From Polaromonas sp. 39-63-25 (lineage in GTDB: Bacteria; Pseudomonadota; Gammaproteobacteria; Burkholderiales; Burkholderiaceae_C), in the NCBI RefSeq assembly GCF_002278925.1, contig NZ_NCJH01000006.1, positions 186,001 through 250,000 on the forward strand: a stretch of 64,000 bases of DNA, written 5' to 3'. Positions 27,396 to 34,695 of the stretch are shown here, one piece after another. Each line of letters starts with the position of its first letter. The first letter of the stretch is position 1. The notes under the pieces are model-generated. The model saw only the letters and a list, made by a program, of their open reading frames with translations, had not been told where the DNA came from and searched no databases. The position numbers and the translations under genes are program-made.

Positions 27396-29653
27396 ACGCC
27401 TCCGCCATCAGGGCAGCCGCAGTTGCTATTTTTTTAATAGCTACTTGCGCCCGGCCCGCCTGGGCTACAGCCACTTTTAATGAAGTAAAACGCGAGTTCA
27501 AACCTTCCGACACGCTGATCCTGGACCGCAACGGCGAAGTGATCCAGCGCCTGCGCACCGACGCCACCGTGCGGCGCGGCCAGTGGGTGGCGTTGCCAGA
27601 CATTTCTCCGGCGCTGCGCACGGCGCTGGTGCTCAGCGAGGACAAGCGCTTTTACGAACACAGCGGCGTGGACTGGCGCGCCGTCTCGGCCGCCGCCTGG
27701 GGAAATCTGTGGGCCACCAGAACCCGCGGCGCTTCCACCTTGAGCATGCAGCTGGCCGGGCTGCTCGACGAAGACTGGCGCGCCGCAGCGGGTGGGCGCA
27801 GCGTCGCGCAGAAGATTGGCCAGACCGTGTCGGCGCAGCTGCTGGAGCGCAGCTGGCGCAAGGACCAGATCCTCGAGGCCTACCTCAACCTCGTGCCGTT
27901 TCGCGGCGAGATCGTCGGCATCGATGCGCTGAGCCGCACGCTGTTCGGCAAGGCGGCGCACGGTCTCGATGAACGCGAGGCGGCGCTGGCGGCAGCGCTG
28001 GTGCGGGCGCCGAATGCAAAAGCGGTGCAAGTGAGCCAGCGCGCCTGCGGCGTGTTGAAAGCCATGCAGGCCCCGGCCAAGACGGATTGCGAGGGGCTGG
28101 ACCTGTTTGCCAGCGCGGCGCTGCAGCGTAAATCGTTTGACCCTTCCGAAGGTGTGGCGCCGCATCTGGCGCGGAGACTGCTCTCCACCACCGTTCGCCC
28201 TGAGCCTGTCGAAGGGTTCGCAGCATCCAAGGCTTCGACAAGCTCAGCCCGAACGGTGATGAGGTCAACCCTGCGCGCCCCGCTGCAGCGCTTCGCCGTG
28301 GCTACCCTGACCCAGCACCTGCGCGAACTGCGCGGCCGCCACGTGGAAGACGGCGCCATCGTCGTGCTCGACAACGCCAGCGGCGAGGTGCTGGCCTGGG
28401 TCGGTTCCTCGGGCGAACTCAGCGACGCGGCCGAGGTCGATGGCGTGCTGGCGCTGCGCCAGCCGGGCTCCACGCTCAAGCCCTTTCTGTACGCCCAGGC
28501 CATCGCGGAGCGGCGCATCACGGCCGCATCGCTGCTGGAAGATTCATCCTCGCAAATCCCCACGGCCGGCGGTCTCTACATTCCACAAAATTACGACCGC
28601 CAGTTCAAGGGCCTGGTGTCCAGTCGCACCGCGCTCGGTGCCTCGCTCAACGTGCCGGCGGTGCGCACGCTCGTGATGGTCTCGCCCGATGCCTTTCACA
28701 AGCAGCTCAGGGCGGTGGGCCTGCCTTTGCGGGAAACCGGCGACTACTACGGCTACAGCCTGGCGCTGGGCAGCAGCGAGGTCTCGCTGCTTTCGCTGAC
28801 CAACGCCTACCGCACCCTGGCCAATGGCGGGCGTTATAGCGCGCTCTCGCTCACCAGGAATACCAGGCTGGCCTCTACCCCGGCCATCGACGCACGTGCT
28901 TCCTTCATCGTCAGCGACATCCTTTCGGACCCGCTGGCACGCGCGCGCACCTTCGGGACGGACAGCCTTCTGGCCACCCGTTTCTGGACTGCGGTGAAAA
29001 CCGGCACCAGCAAGGACATGCGCGACAACTGGGCGCTGGGCTACTCGCAGCGCTACACCGTGGGTGTCTGGGTCGGCAACGCCAGCGGTGCGCCCATGTG
29101 GGACGTCAGCGGTACCAGCGGCGCCGCACCGGTCTGGGCGGCACTGATGAATTACCTGCACCAGACCGAACCCAGCCGCGCACCGGTGCCGCCGGCGGGT
29201 GTGCTGCAAAAACCAGTGAGCTTTGCCGATGCGGCGGGCACACCGATCGAGGCGGCGCGCAGCGAATGGTTTCTCCGGGGCACGGAGCAAACCTTGTTTA
29301 CTATCGATTCAGGAGCAGCTGGCGCAGACAGGACAAGGGCTGGAGGCCAAAAAGGCTTGAAAAATCCGGGCAGCGCGTCGTCTGTCGCAGCTCGCATCAC
29401 CGCGCCCGCCAACGGCACCATCGTGGCGCTGGACCCCGACATTCCGCCCAAGCGCCAACGCCTGGGCTTTGCCGCCGAAGGCCACCAGTTGCGCTGGCGC
29501 ATGGACGGCAAGGAGTTTGCGCGCGGCGCGCAGGCCCAGTGGCTGCCCTGGCCGGGCCGGCACGTGGTGCAGTTGGTCAGCGAACGCGGCGAGGTGCTGG
29601 ACGAGATCCGCATCGAAGTGCGCGGTGCGGGCGTGAAGGCCGGCCGGAGCTGA
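27392..29653 (+). CDS. pbpC: Penicillin-binding protein 1C, carrying three repeat-derived segments
   Basis: PBP1C is a bifunctional peptidoglycan synthase partnered with alpha-2-macroglobulin. The 753-residue product has a hydrophobic N-terminal segment, a GT51 transglycosylase domain with the catalytic Glu83-Asp84 in LSEDKRFYEHSGVDW, a transpeptidase domain with STLK at 360-363, the SLN motif in GASLNVPAV and KTGT at 536-539, and a C-terminal BiPBP_C-like domain. Three stretches come from repeats without frame loss: family A copy 5 codes for residues 12-30 in the signal/anchor region, a REP-like palindrome codes for about 267-289 between the two enzyme domains (VRPEPVEG is its usual translation), and family A copy 6 codes for about 637-655 in a linker. 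The catalytic motifs are intact, so activity is expected. Confidence 0.95.
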   Translation: MNASAIRAAAVAIFLIATCARPAWATATFNEVKREFKPSDTLILDRNGEVIQRLRTDATVRRGQWVALPDISPALRTALVLSEDKRFYEHSGVDWRAVSAAAWGNLWATRTRGASTLSMQLAGLLDEDWRAAAGGRSVAQKIGQTVSAQLLERSWRKDQILEAYLNLVPFRGEIVGIDALSRTLFGKAAHGLDEREAALAAALVRAPNAKAVQVSQRACGVLKAMQAPAKTDCEGLDLFASAALQRKSFDPSEGVAPHLARRLLSTTVRPEPVEGFAASKASTSSARTVMRSTLRAPLQRFAVATLTQHLRELRGRHVEDGAIVVLDNASGEVLAWVGSSGELSDAAEVDGVLALRQPGSTLKPFLYAQAIAERRITAASLLEDSSSQIPTAGGLYIPQNYDRQFKGLVSSRTALGASLNVPAVRTLVMVSPDAFHKQLRAVGLPLRETGDYYGYSLALGSSEVSLLSLTNAYRTLANGGRYSALSLTRNTRLASTPAIDARASFIVSDILSDPLARARTFGTDSLLATRFWTAVKTGTSKDMRDNWALGYSQRYTVGVWVGNASGAPMWDVSGTSGAAPVWAALMNYLHQTEPSRAPVPPAGVLQKPVSFADAAGTPIEAARSEWFLRGTEQTLFTIDSGAAGADRTRAGGQKGLKNPGSASSVAARITAPANGTIVALDPDIPPKRQRLGFAAEGHQLRWRMDGKEFARGAQAQWLPWPGRHVVQLVSERGEVLDEIRIEVRGAGVKAGRS
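27425..27480 (+). repeat. Repeat family A, copy 5, inside the start of pbpC
   Basis: Reads GCTATTTTTTTAATAGC, then CTTGCGCCC, then GGGCTACAGCCACTTTT. It lies fully in the pbpC coding frame, where it supplies the hydrophobic AIFLIATCARPAW of the N-terminal segment. The terminator-like tail is therefore inside a gene. Confidence 0.75.
28190..28257. repeat. REP-like palindromic repeat (family C), full copy inside pbpC
   Basis: Two 25-base arms, 28190-28214 and 28233-28257, are inverted copies with about three mismatches around an 18-base loop. Each arm contains the CTTCGACA..CTCAG..GAACGG core known from many beta- and gammaproteobacterial genomes. It is in frame within pbpC. Confidence 0.85.
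29300..29355 (+). repeat. Repeat family A, copy 6, inside the 3' part of pbpC
   Basis: Reads ACTATCGATTCAGGAGC, then CTGGCGCAG, then AAGGGCTGGAGGCCAAAAA. It encodes a Gly/Ala-rich linker between the transpeptidase and the C-terminal domain of PBP1C. The right half of the palindrome is decayed compared with copies 3 and 4. Confidence 0.7.
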
Positions 29654-29673
29654 GCCGGCGCCGGTAAACAGCC

Positions 29674-30783
29674 TCAGCCAGCGTTCAGCGCAGTGGCCAG
29701 CAGCGCGCACAACTCGGGCAGTTCCTCCCCGTGCACCGCCGTGAGCTCCAGCCCGATACTGCCCTGCGCAGCCCGGTGCGGCGCCACCACCACCACCGGA
29801 TCACCCGCGCGCAGCAGCCCGATCACACCGCCGGCGCTGATGCCAGTGACAGCCGCGTCCACCTTCAGCCACAGGCGCGCAAAACCATTGCCTTGCGGAT
29901 CGGGCGTGCGTTCCACCGTCACACCCGGCCAGCCGCGGGCCGCGGCTGCCATGGCATCGAGCTTGCGCTGCTGGGCCGCGCACCATGCATCGCGCGGCAT
30001 GTCGGCGCGCAGGCGGAGGGCAGCCAGCACGCCGGCCAGCGCCTCCTTGGTCGGCTTCATGGCCCTGCCCACACCGCCGTGTTGTGCGTCGAGCGCCGCG
30101 ACCAGGTCCGCACGCCCCAGCACCAGCCCCGCCGTCGGACTACGCAGGTATTTCTGGCCACTGAGCAGCACCAGGTCAGCCCCGCCGGTGACCAGTTCGC
30201 GTGCACGCCAGTCCTGCGCCGCCGCGTCCAGCACCAGAGGCACGCCGGCCGCATGGGCCAGCGCCGCCAGTTCGCCGGTGACCGCCGGCCCCGAGCCGAC
30301 CGCCAGGTGCGACTCGACGGCCAGCACACAGGCAACACCTCCGCGCGCCAGGTCGGCGGCAAGGTCGGCCAGCGCCGGGCACGGCACAGGGTGCGCGCCG
30401 GCCAGCCGCACAGCCTGCGTGATCGCCTGGCCGTAATTCACCTGCTGGGCCGCGAGCAGCAACACACGGTTCGGCATGCCCGTGTTGTCCGGCAACTGCG
30501 CCACGCGTGCCGCATCGGTGCCGGCCATGCAGGCGGCCACCGCCAACGTGATGGCCGCCGCACTGCAGTGGGTGACGCAGGCCGACTCGGCCCCGCTCCA
30601 GGCCGCCAGTTCGCGCCCGGCCAGGGCCTGCAGGTCCGCCAGCACCACGTGGCGCTGCAGCATCAGCGACCCCGCCTCGGCCACGGCGGGGTCGCTGCGC
30701 GAGACGCCATAAGGGGTGGGCGTTCCCCAGGCATTGATGACCCGTTTCAGGTCCGGAAGAACAGGTGTTGTGAAGCTTGGCAT
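29674..30783 (-). CDS. SelA-like, PLP-dependent fold-type I enzyme
   Basis: The 369-residue product resembles the SelA/DgaE branch of PLP enzymes, whose members act as selenocysteine synthase-like lyases or amino-sugar ammonia-lyases. The N-terminus has INAWGTPTPYGVSRSDPAVAEA, and the cofactor-binding region has ESACVTHCSAAAITLAVAACMAG. The likely PLP lysine lies in LVLLSGQKYLRSPTAGLVLG, preceded by PLVLDAAAQDW with the ring-contacting Asp. The substrate is unknown. No selenium genes (selB, selD) are seen, so true SelA is unlikely. It converges on pbpC and is divergent from the alpha-hydroxy-acid dehydrogenase gene. The start could alternatively be ATG 30813. Confidence 0.8.
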   Translation of the reverse strand: MPSFTTPVLPDLKRVINAWGTPTPYGVSRSDPAVAEAGSLMLQRHVVLADLQALAGRELAAWSGAESACVTHCSAAAITLAVAACMAGTDAARVAQLPDNTGMPNRVLLLAAQQVNYGQAITQAVRLAGAHPVPCPALADLAADLARGGVACVLAVESHLAVGSGPAVTGELAALAHAAGVPLVLDAAAQDWRARELVTGGADLVLLSGQKYLRSPTAGLVLGRADLVAALDAQHGGVGRAMKPTKEALAGVLAALRLRADMPRDAWCAAQQRKLDAMAAAARGWPGVTVERTPDPQGNGFARLWLKVDAAVTGISAGGVIGLLRAGDPVVVVAPHRAAQGSIGLELTAVHGEELPELCALLATALNAG

Positions 30784-30876
30784 GAAGAAAATTCCGGAAT
30801 TGTGCGCCCGCATGCAAATTTCTTCAAACCGGGCGCTCCGCAAACCGCTAGCATCAAGGGCTTCCAAGGAGACTCC

Positions 30877-32025
30877 ATGCCCGTGATCACCACCATCGAA
30901 GACCTGCGCGTTCTGGCCAAAAAGCGCGTGCCCCGCATGTTCTACGACTACGCCGACTCCGGCTCGTGGACCGAGAGCACCTACCGCGCCAATGAAAGCG
31001 ACTTCCAGTCCATCAAGCTGCGCCAGCGCGTGGCCGTCAACATGGAAAACCGCAGCACGGCCACGCAGATGATTGGCCAGAACGTGGCCATGCCGGTGGC
31101 GATTGCGCCTACCGGCCTGACCGGCATGCAGCATGCCGACGGCGAGATCCTGGGCGCACGTGCGGCGAAAAAGTTCGGCATTCCGTTCACGCTCTCGACC
31201 ATGAGCATCTGCTCCATCGAGGACGTGGCGGCCGGGACCGATCGCCATCCCTTCTGGTTCCAGCTCTATGTGATGAAGGACCGCGACTTCATCGAGCGCC
31301 TGATCGACCGCGCCAAGGCCGCCAACTGCTCGGCGCTGGTGCTCACGCTGGACCTGCAGATCCTCGGCCAGCGCCACAAGGACCTCAAGAACGGCCTGAG
31401 TGCGCCGCCCAAACCGACACTGGCCACCATCCTGAACCTGATGACCAAGCCGCGCTGGGGCCTGGGCATGCTGGGCACCAAACGCCACGGCTTCGGCAAC
31501 ATCGTCGGCCACGTCAAGGGTGTGGAAAACATGGGTTCGCTTTCCGAGTGGACCGCCAAGCAGTTCGACCCGGGCCTGAACTGGGGCGACGTGGAATGGA
31601 TCAAGAAACGCTGGGGCGGCAAGCTGATCCTCAAGGGCATCCAGGACATGGAAGACGCGAAACTCGCGGTGAACTCGGGCGCCGATGCGCTGATCGTTTC
31701 CAACCACGGCGGGCGCCAGCTCGACGGGGCCGAGTCGTCGATTCGCGCACTGCCGCAGATTGTGGACGCCGTCGGCAGCCAGATCGAGATCCACATGGAC
31801 GGCGGCATCCGCAGCGGCCAGGACGTGCTCAAGGCACGGGCGCTGGGCGCCAAGGGCACCTACATCGGGCGCTCCTTCCTGTACGGCCTGGGCGCCATGG
31901 GGGAGGAAGGCGTGAGCAAGGCGCTGCAGATCATCCACCGCGAGCTGGACCTGACCATGGCGTTTTGCGGCCACACCAACATCGAGACGGTGAACAAGGG
32001 GATTTTGCTACCCGGCACTTACTGA
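30877..32025 (+). CDS. FMN-dependent alpha-hydroxy-acid dehydrogenase (LldD-like)
   Basis: Members oxidise L-lactate, glycolate, mandelate or similar 2-hydroxy acids using FMN. The 382-residue product starts at ATG 30877 with AAGGAGA five bases upstream. Typical sequences are FYDYADSGSWTESTYRAN at the N-terminus, PVAIAPTGLTGMQHADGE, the substrate-binding FQLYVMKDR, the catalytic His and Arg in SNHGGRQLDGAES, and the FMN-phosphate site DGGIRSGQDVLKARALGA. L-lactate dehydrogenase is the simplest guess, but substrate cannot be fixed from sequence. Its end overlaps the convergent BLUF gene by 18 bases. Confidence 0.92.
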   Translation: MPVITTIEDLRVLAKKRVPRMFYDYADSGSWTESTYRANESDFQSIKLRQRVAVNMENRSTATQMIGQNVAMPVAIAPTGLTGMQHADGEILGARAAKKFGIPFTLSTMSICSIEDVAAGTDRHPFWFQLYVMKDRDFIERLIDRAKAANCSALVLTLDLQILGQRHKDLKNGLSAPPKPTLATILNLMTKPRWGLGMLGTKRHGFGNIVGHVKGVENMGSLSEWTAKQFDPGLNWGDVEWIKKRWGGKLILKGIQDMEDAKLAVNSGADALIVSNHGGRQLDGAESSIRALPQIVDAVGSQIEIHMDGGIRSGQDVLKARALGAKGTYIGRSFLYGLGAMGEEGVSKALQIIHRELDLTMAFCGHTNIETVNKGILLPGTY

Positions 32026-33033
32026 CAGCGGCAGCCAGTCGGAGTTGGCCGCCAGACTCAGGTCCAGCAGGGGCTCGGCGGCATCCCACCAGGCCTGCGC
32101 GTCTATGTGCCCTGCGAGATCACAGTCCAGGTAGACCAGCCCGCCGCGGTGCGCCATCTTCTGCAGCGCGGCGTGATCGCAAAACGGCTGTCCCAGTCCT
32201 ACCACCACGGGCCGGTGCACCAGACGCGCACAGGCCACCACCAGCCGCTGCATCAGGTCGCCGTCACGGGTGCTGTCGCCGCTGAGAAGCAGGATCACGT
32301 GGGAATAGTCGGGCAGAAAGGCCTGCGTCAATCCGAGATGCAGGCCATTGCGTGCCATGGCGATCACCCGCCGCACGACGGCGCCGGAATCGAGATCCAC
32401 ATAATCGGTCGCCACGTCCAGCCCGTCGGCGCGGCTGCCGGCGAAGCGCCGGTGCACCACCTCGGCCTTGTGCGTCCTGCCCAGCCAGCGCACCATGTCG
32501 AAGGAAGCCTCACCCCTGGCCGCACAGACCATGACGCGCTGGAACCGGTCGCTGACCGCCTGTTCAGCCGCCCCGGGATGCGTCAGCGGTGTGGACAGGC
32601 GCCGCCACACCGTCGCAGGACCAGGCGCGCGGCCCTGTTGATGCTCCTCGCGCAGTGTGACCACCCGCCGGGCGAAATCGGCCGGCAGCTCGAGCGCCTG
32701 CACGATGGCCATGGACCAGGGCTGCGTCAGCCGGCGCGGGCCGCGGCTCGAATGCAGCAAGCGCAGGCCGCGGTGACGCGTGTCGCGTGCGACGCGCCCC
32801 ATCAGGGCATGCACACCCGCAGGCGGCCCTTCCATCCATTCAACGAACCAGCCGCTCTGGTGAAGAAGCGCCACATGAACCTCGTCAGCCACATTGCGTT
32901 GCAAGGCGTGTTCGCGAATGCGCTGCATTTCCTGAAACACCGGGCCGGTGAAATTGCTCTGGCTGGCGTACATGAGGCGGCCTACCTCCCTGTCCGTCGC
33001 CGTTGCCGCGCTATCCGGCCAATCACTCGTCAT
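32008..33033 (-). CDS. Divergent BLUF-domain protein with uncharacterised C-terminal half
   Basis: Residues 18-115 of this 341-residue product follow the BLUF (blue-light, FAD) pattern: RLMYASQ with Tyr22, the Asn-containing helix at QRNVADE (Asn47), GWFVEWMEGPP, DTRHRGLRLL and RRLTQPWSMAI at its end. The glutamine that drives the BLUF photocycle (FxQxLEG in the family) reads Glu65 here (FVEWMEG). Light sensing may therefore be lost or altered. The C-terminal 200 residues (FQRVMVCAARGEASFDMV onward) have an alternating strand/helix look but no family I recognise. Start ATG 33033 is preferred; GTG 33048 is possible. It converges on the hydroxy-acid dehydrogenase gene. Confidence 0.72.
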   Translation of the reverse strand: MTSDWPDSAATATDREVGRLMYASQSNFTGPVFQEMQRIREHALQRNVADEVHVALLHQSGWFVEWMEGPPAGVHALMGRVARDTRHRGLRLLHSSRGPRRLTQPWSMAIVQALELPADFARRVVTLREEHQQGRAPGPATVWRRLSTPLTHPGAAEQAVSDRFQRVMVCAARGEASFDMVRWLGRTHKAEVVHRRFAGSRADGLDVATDYVDLDSGAVVRRVIAMARNGLHLGLTQAFLPDYSHVILLLSGDSTRDGDLMQRLVVACARLVHRPVVVGLGQPFCDHAALQKMAHRGGLVYLDCDLAGHIDAQAWWDAAEPLLDLSLAANSDWLPLSVSAG

Positions 33034-33199
33034 CAAATCCAGCACCACAAGCCCTTCATCTCTCGCCTCTCATCTCTCACGTATGCACCCGCTACAGGCA
33101 ACGCCACATCATCCCCGAAAGGCCACCGCACCGTATTGCGCCGGGTCAAGCCCGCCCCAAATCCAGCCCGCCAGATGATCAATGGACGGTCGCCCTGTT

Positions 33200-33248
33200 G
33201 GGGAATATCCCCATGACAGTGCGCTGCCAAAGAAATAAGCTTGCTTAT
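33200..33248. promoter_or_regulatory. Two short palindromes upstream of the chorismate-type operon
   Basis: GGGGA-ATA-TCCCC lies at 33200-33212, and a perfect ATAAGC-TT-GCTTAT at 33235-33248. Both sit between the divergent BLUF gene and the operon start at 33286, where operator sites would be expected. No regulator is known. Confidence 0.4.
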
Positions 33249-33285
33249 CAATTACCCGGGGTGCTCCAGGCGCTTCGCTTTCCCC

Positions 33286-33663
33286 ATGACCTCTCCCCAG
33301 GAACCCGCCATCCACACGCCCCCGGTGCGCCGCTTCAAGGACCCGGACTATGTCGAGGTCGCCCCGACACTGGCCGCGCTGCGGGAGCGCATCGACACGC
33401 TGGACGGGCAGATCGTCGAGCTGCTCGCACAGCGCGCGCTGTGTGTGCGTGACGCCACCCGTTTCAAGCGCGACGCCTTCCAGGTGGCCGCGCCGGCGCG
33501 CCAGGCCGAAGTCTTCGCGCGCGTGCGGGCCCTTGCCGCACACCACGAAGCCGCTTTCCCCGGACTGTCCGACATCGTCGAGTCCACCTACCGCACCCTT
33601 GTCGCCGGCTACATCGCGGGCGAGGGCACTTTTTTTCACGACACGGAACTGATCAAGCCATGA
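33286..33663 (+). CDS. Chorismate mutase AroQ-fold protein, PchB-like
   Basis: The 125-residue product has the all-helical AroQ fold: LAALRERIDTLDGQIVELLAQR, VRDATRFKRDAFQVAAP and an ending ESTYRTLVAGYIAGE. The Arg, Arg and Lys positions expected to hold the substrate carboxylates are present in the first two helices. The AAPxRxxEVFxRVRALA stretch is closer to isochorismate-pyruvate lyase PchB than to housekeeping chorismate mutase. It could rearrange chorismate to prephenate or release pyruvate from isochorismate. ATG 33286 is taken as start; a TTG at 33241 is in frame but adds an unusual N-terminus. Its stop overlaps the start of the Bug receptor gene by four bases. Confidence 0.82.
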   Translation: MTSPQEPAIHTPPVRRFKDPDYVEVAPTLAALRERIDTLDGQIVELLAQRALCVRDATRFKRDAFQVAAPARQAEVFARVRALAAHHEAAFPGLSDIVESTYRTLVAGYIAGEGTFFHDTELIKP

Positions 33664-34682
33664 ACACCACCCTGCCCCGCTTTCCACTCACACACCTGCT
33701 GGCACGCTGTGCCGTGGCGGCCACCGTTGCGCTTGCAGCAAGCAGCGCCATGGCCCAGGCCGCTTCGACAGGCTCAGGACAGGCCTGGCCGAACAAGCCG
33801 GTACGCATCGTGGTGCCTTACGGCGCAGGCTCGTCGCCGGATGTGATCGCGCGCATCGTGGCCGACAAGCTCTCGCCGCGCCTGGGCCAGCCGGTGATCA
33901 TCGAAAACCGCGCCGGCGCCGGTGGCAACAACGGCACCGGCGCCGTGGCCAAATCGGCAGGTGACGGCTACAACTTCGTCATCAGCACCAACGGGCCGCT
34001 GGTGTACAACACCGTGCTCTACAAGAAGCTGCCTTATGACCCGTTCACCGAGCTGCGCCCGGTGGTGCTGGCCGGCGGCCAGGCCAATGTGTGCGCGGTA
34101 CGCGCCGACTCGGGCATCACCACGCTCAAGGATCTGGTCGACGCGATGAAGAAAAATCCCGGCAAGTTCAACTTCTCATCGACCGGCGTGGGCAGCCTGT
34201 CGCAGCTCGGTGTGGAGCTGCTCAAGGTCAAGACCGACACCTTCGCGGTCCACATTCCGTATGCCTCTTCGCCGCTGGCCATCCTGGCCATCCTGCAGGG
34301 CGACGTGCAGTTTGCCTGCGTGCCCGCGGTGGCGGTGATCCCCCAGGTCAAGGCGGGCAAGATGCGCGCTCTGGCCGTGTCCACCGCCAAACGCAGCCAG
34401 CTCATGCCCGACATCCCGACCATGAAGGAAGCCGGCCTGCCCGAGATCGAAAATCTCGCCTGGATGGCCGTGATGGCCCCGGCCAGCACGCCGACCGAGA
34501 TCGTGCGGCGCATGAACCAGGAAATCAACGCCGTGCTCGCCATGCCCGAGGTCAGGGAAAAACTCCACGCCCAGTACATGGAACCCATAGGCGGCTCCGA
34601 GCAGGACCTGCAGAAGTTCATGCAGCAGGAATTGCGCGTGATGACCCCCATCATCAAGCGCACCGGCATCTCCGTCGAGTAG
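33660..34682 (+). CDS. Bug-family (TctC) tripartite tricarboxylate transporter receptor
   Basis: Bug receptors are periplasmic solute-binding proteins, very abundant in Comamonadaceae, usually for carboxylates and often without their own TctAB transporter. The 340-residue product has a signal peptide ending AMAQA, then WPNKPVRIVVPYGAGSSPDVIARI, the classic Bug start, and the conserved GTGAVAKSAGDGY stretch. The bases for STGSGQ just after the signal peptide come from a REP-like half-repeat. There is no TctA or TctB gene nearby. It sits between the chorismate mutase-like gene and the TrpE-like gene, so its ligand may be an aromatic or related acid, which is inference. Confidence 0.92.
   Translation: MNTTLPRFPLTHLLARCAVAATVALAASSAMAQAASTGSGQAWPNKPVRIVVPYGAGSSPDVIARIVADKLSPRLGQPVIIENRAGAGGNNGTGAVAKSAGDGYNFVISTNGPLVYNTVLYKKLPYDPFTELRPVVLAGGQANVCAVRADSGITTLKDLVDAMKKNPGKFNFSSTGVGSLSQLGVELLKVKTDTFAVHIPYASSPLAILAILQGDVQFACVPAVAVIPQVKAGKMRALAVSTAKRSQLMPDIPTMKEAGLPEIENLAWMAVMAPASTPTEIVRRMNQEINAVLAMPEVREKLHAQYMEPIGGSEQDLQKFMQQELRVMTPIIKRTGISVE
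33763..33781 (+). repeat. REP-like half-repeat (family C) inside the Bug receptor gene
   Basis: CTTCGACAGGCTCAGGACA matches one arm of the palindrome found whole inside pbpC. It encodes part of STGSGQ between the signal peptide and the mature domain. Confidence 0.65.
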
Positions 34683-34695
34683 CGCCGCAGTGCGC

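Noticed and set aside
29674..31974. A 766-codon minus-strand frame that joins the SelA-like gene with sequence antisense to the hydroxy-acid dehydrogenase gene
   Set aside because: Only the part from 30783 leftward has family motifs; the rest is a shadow of the plus-strand lldD-like gene.
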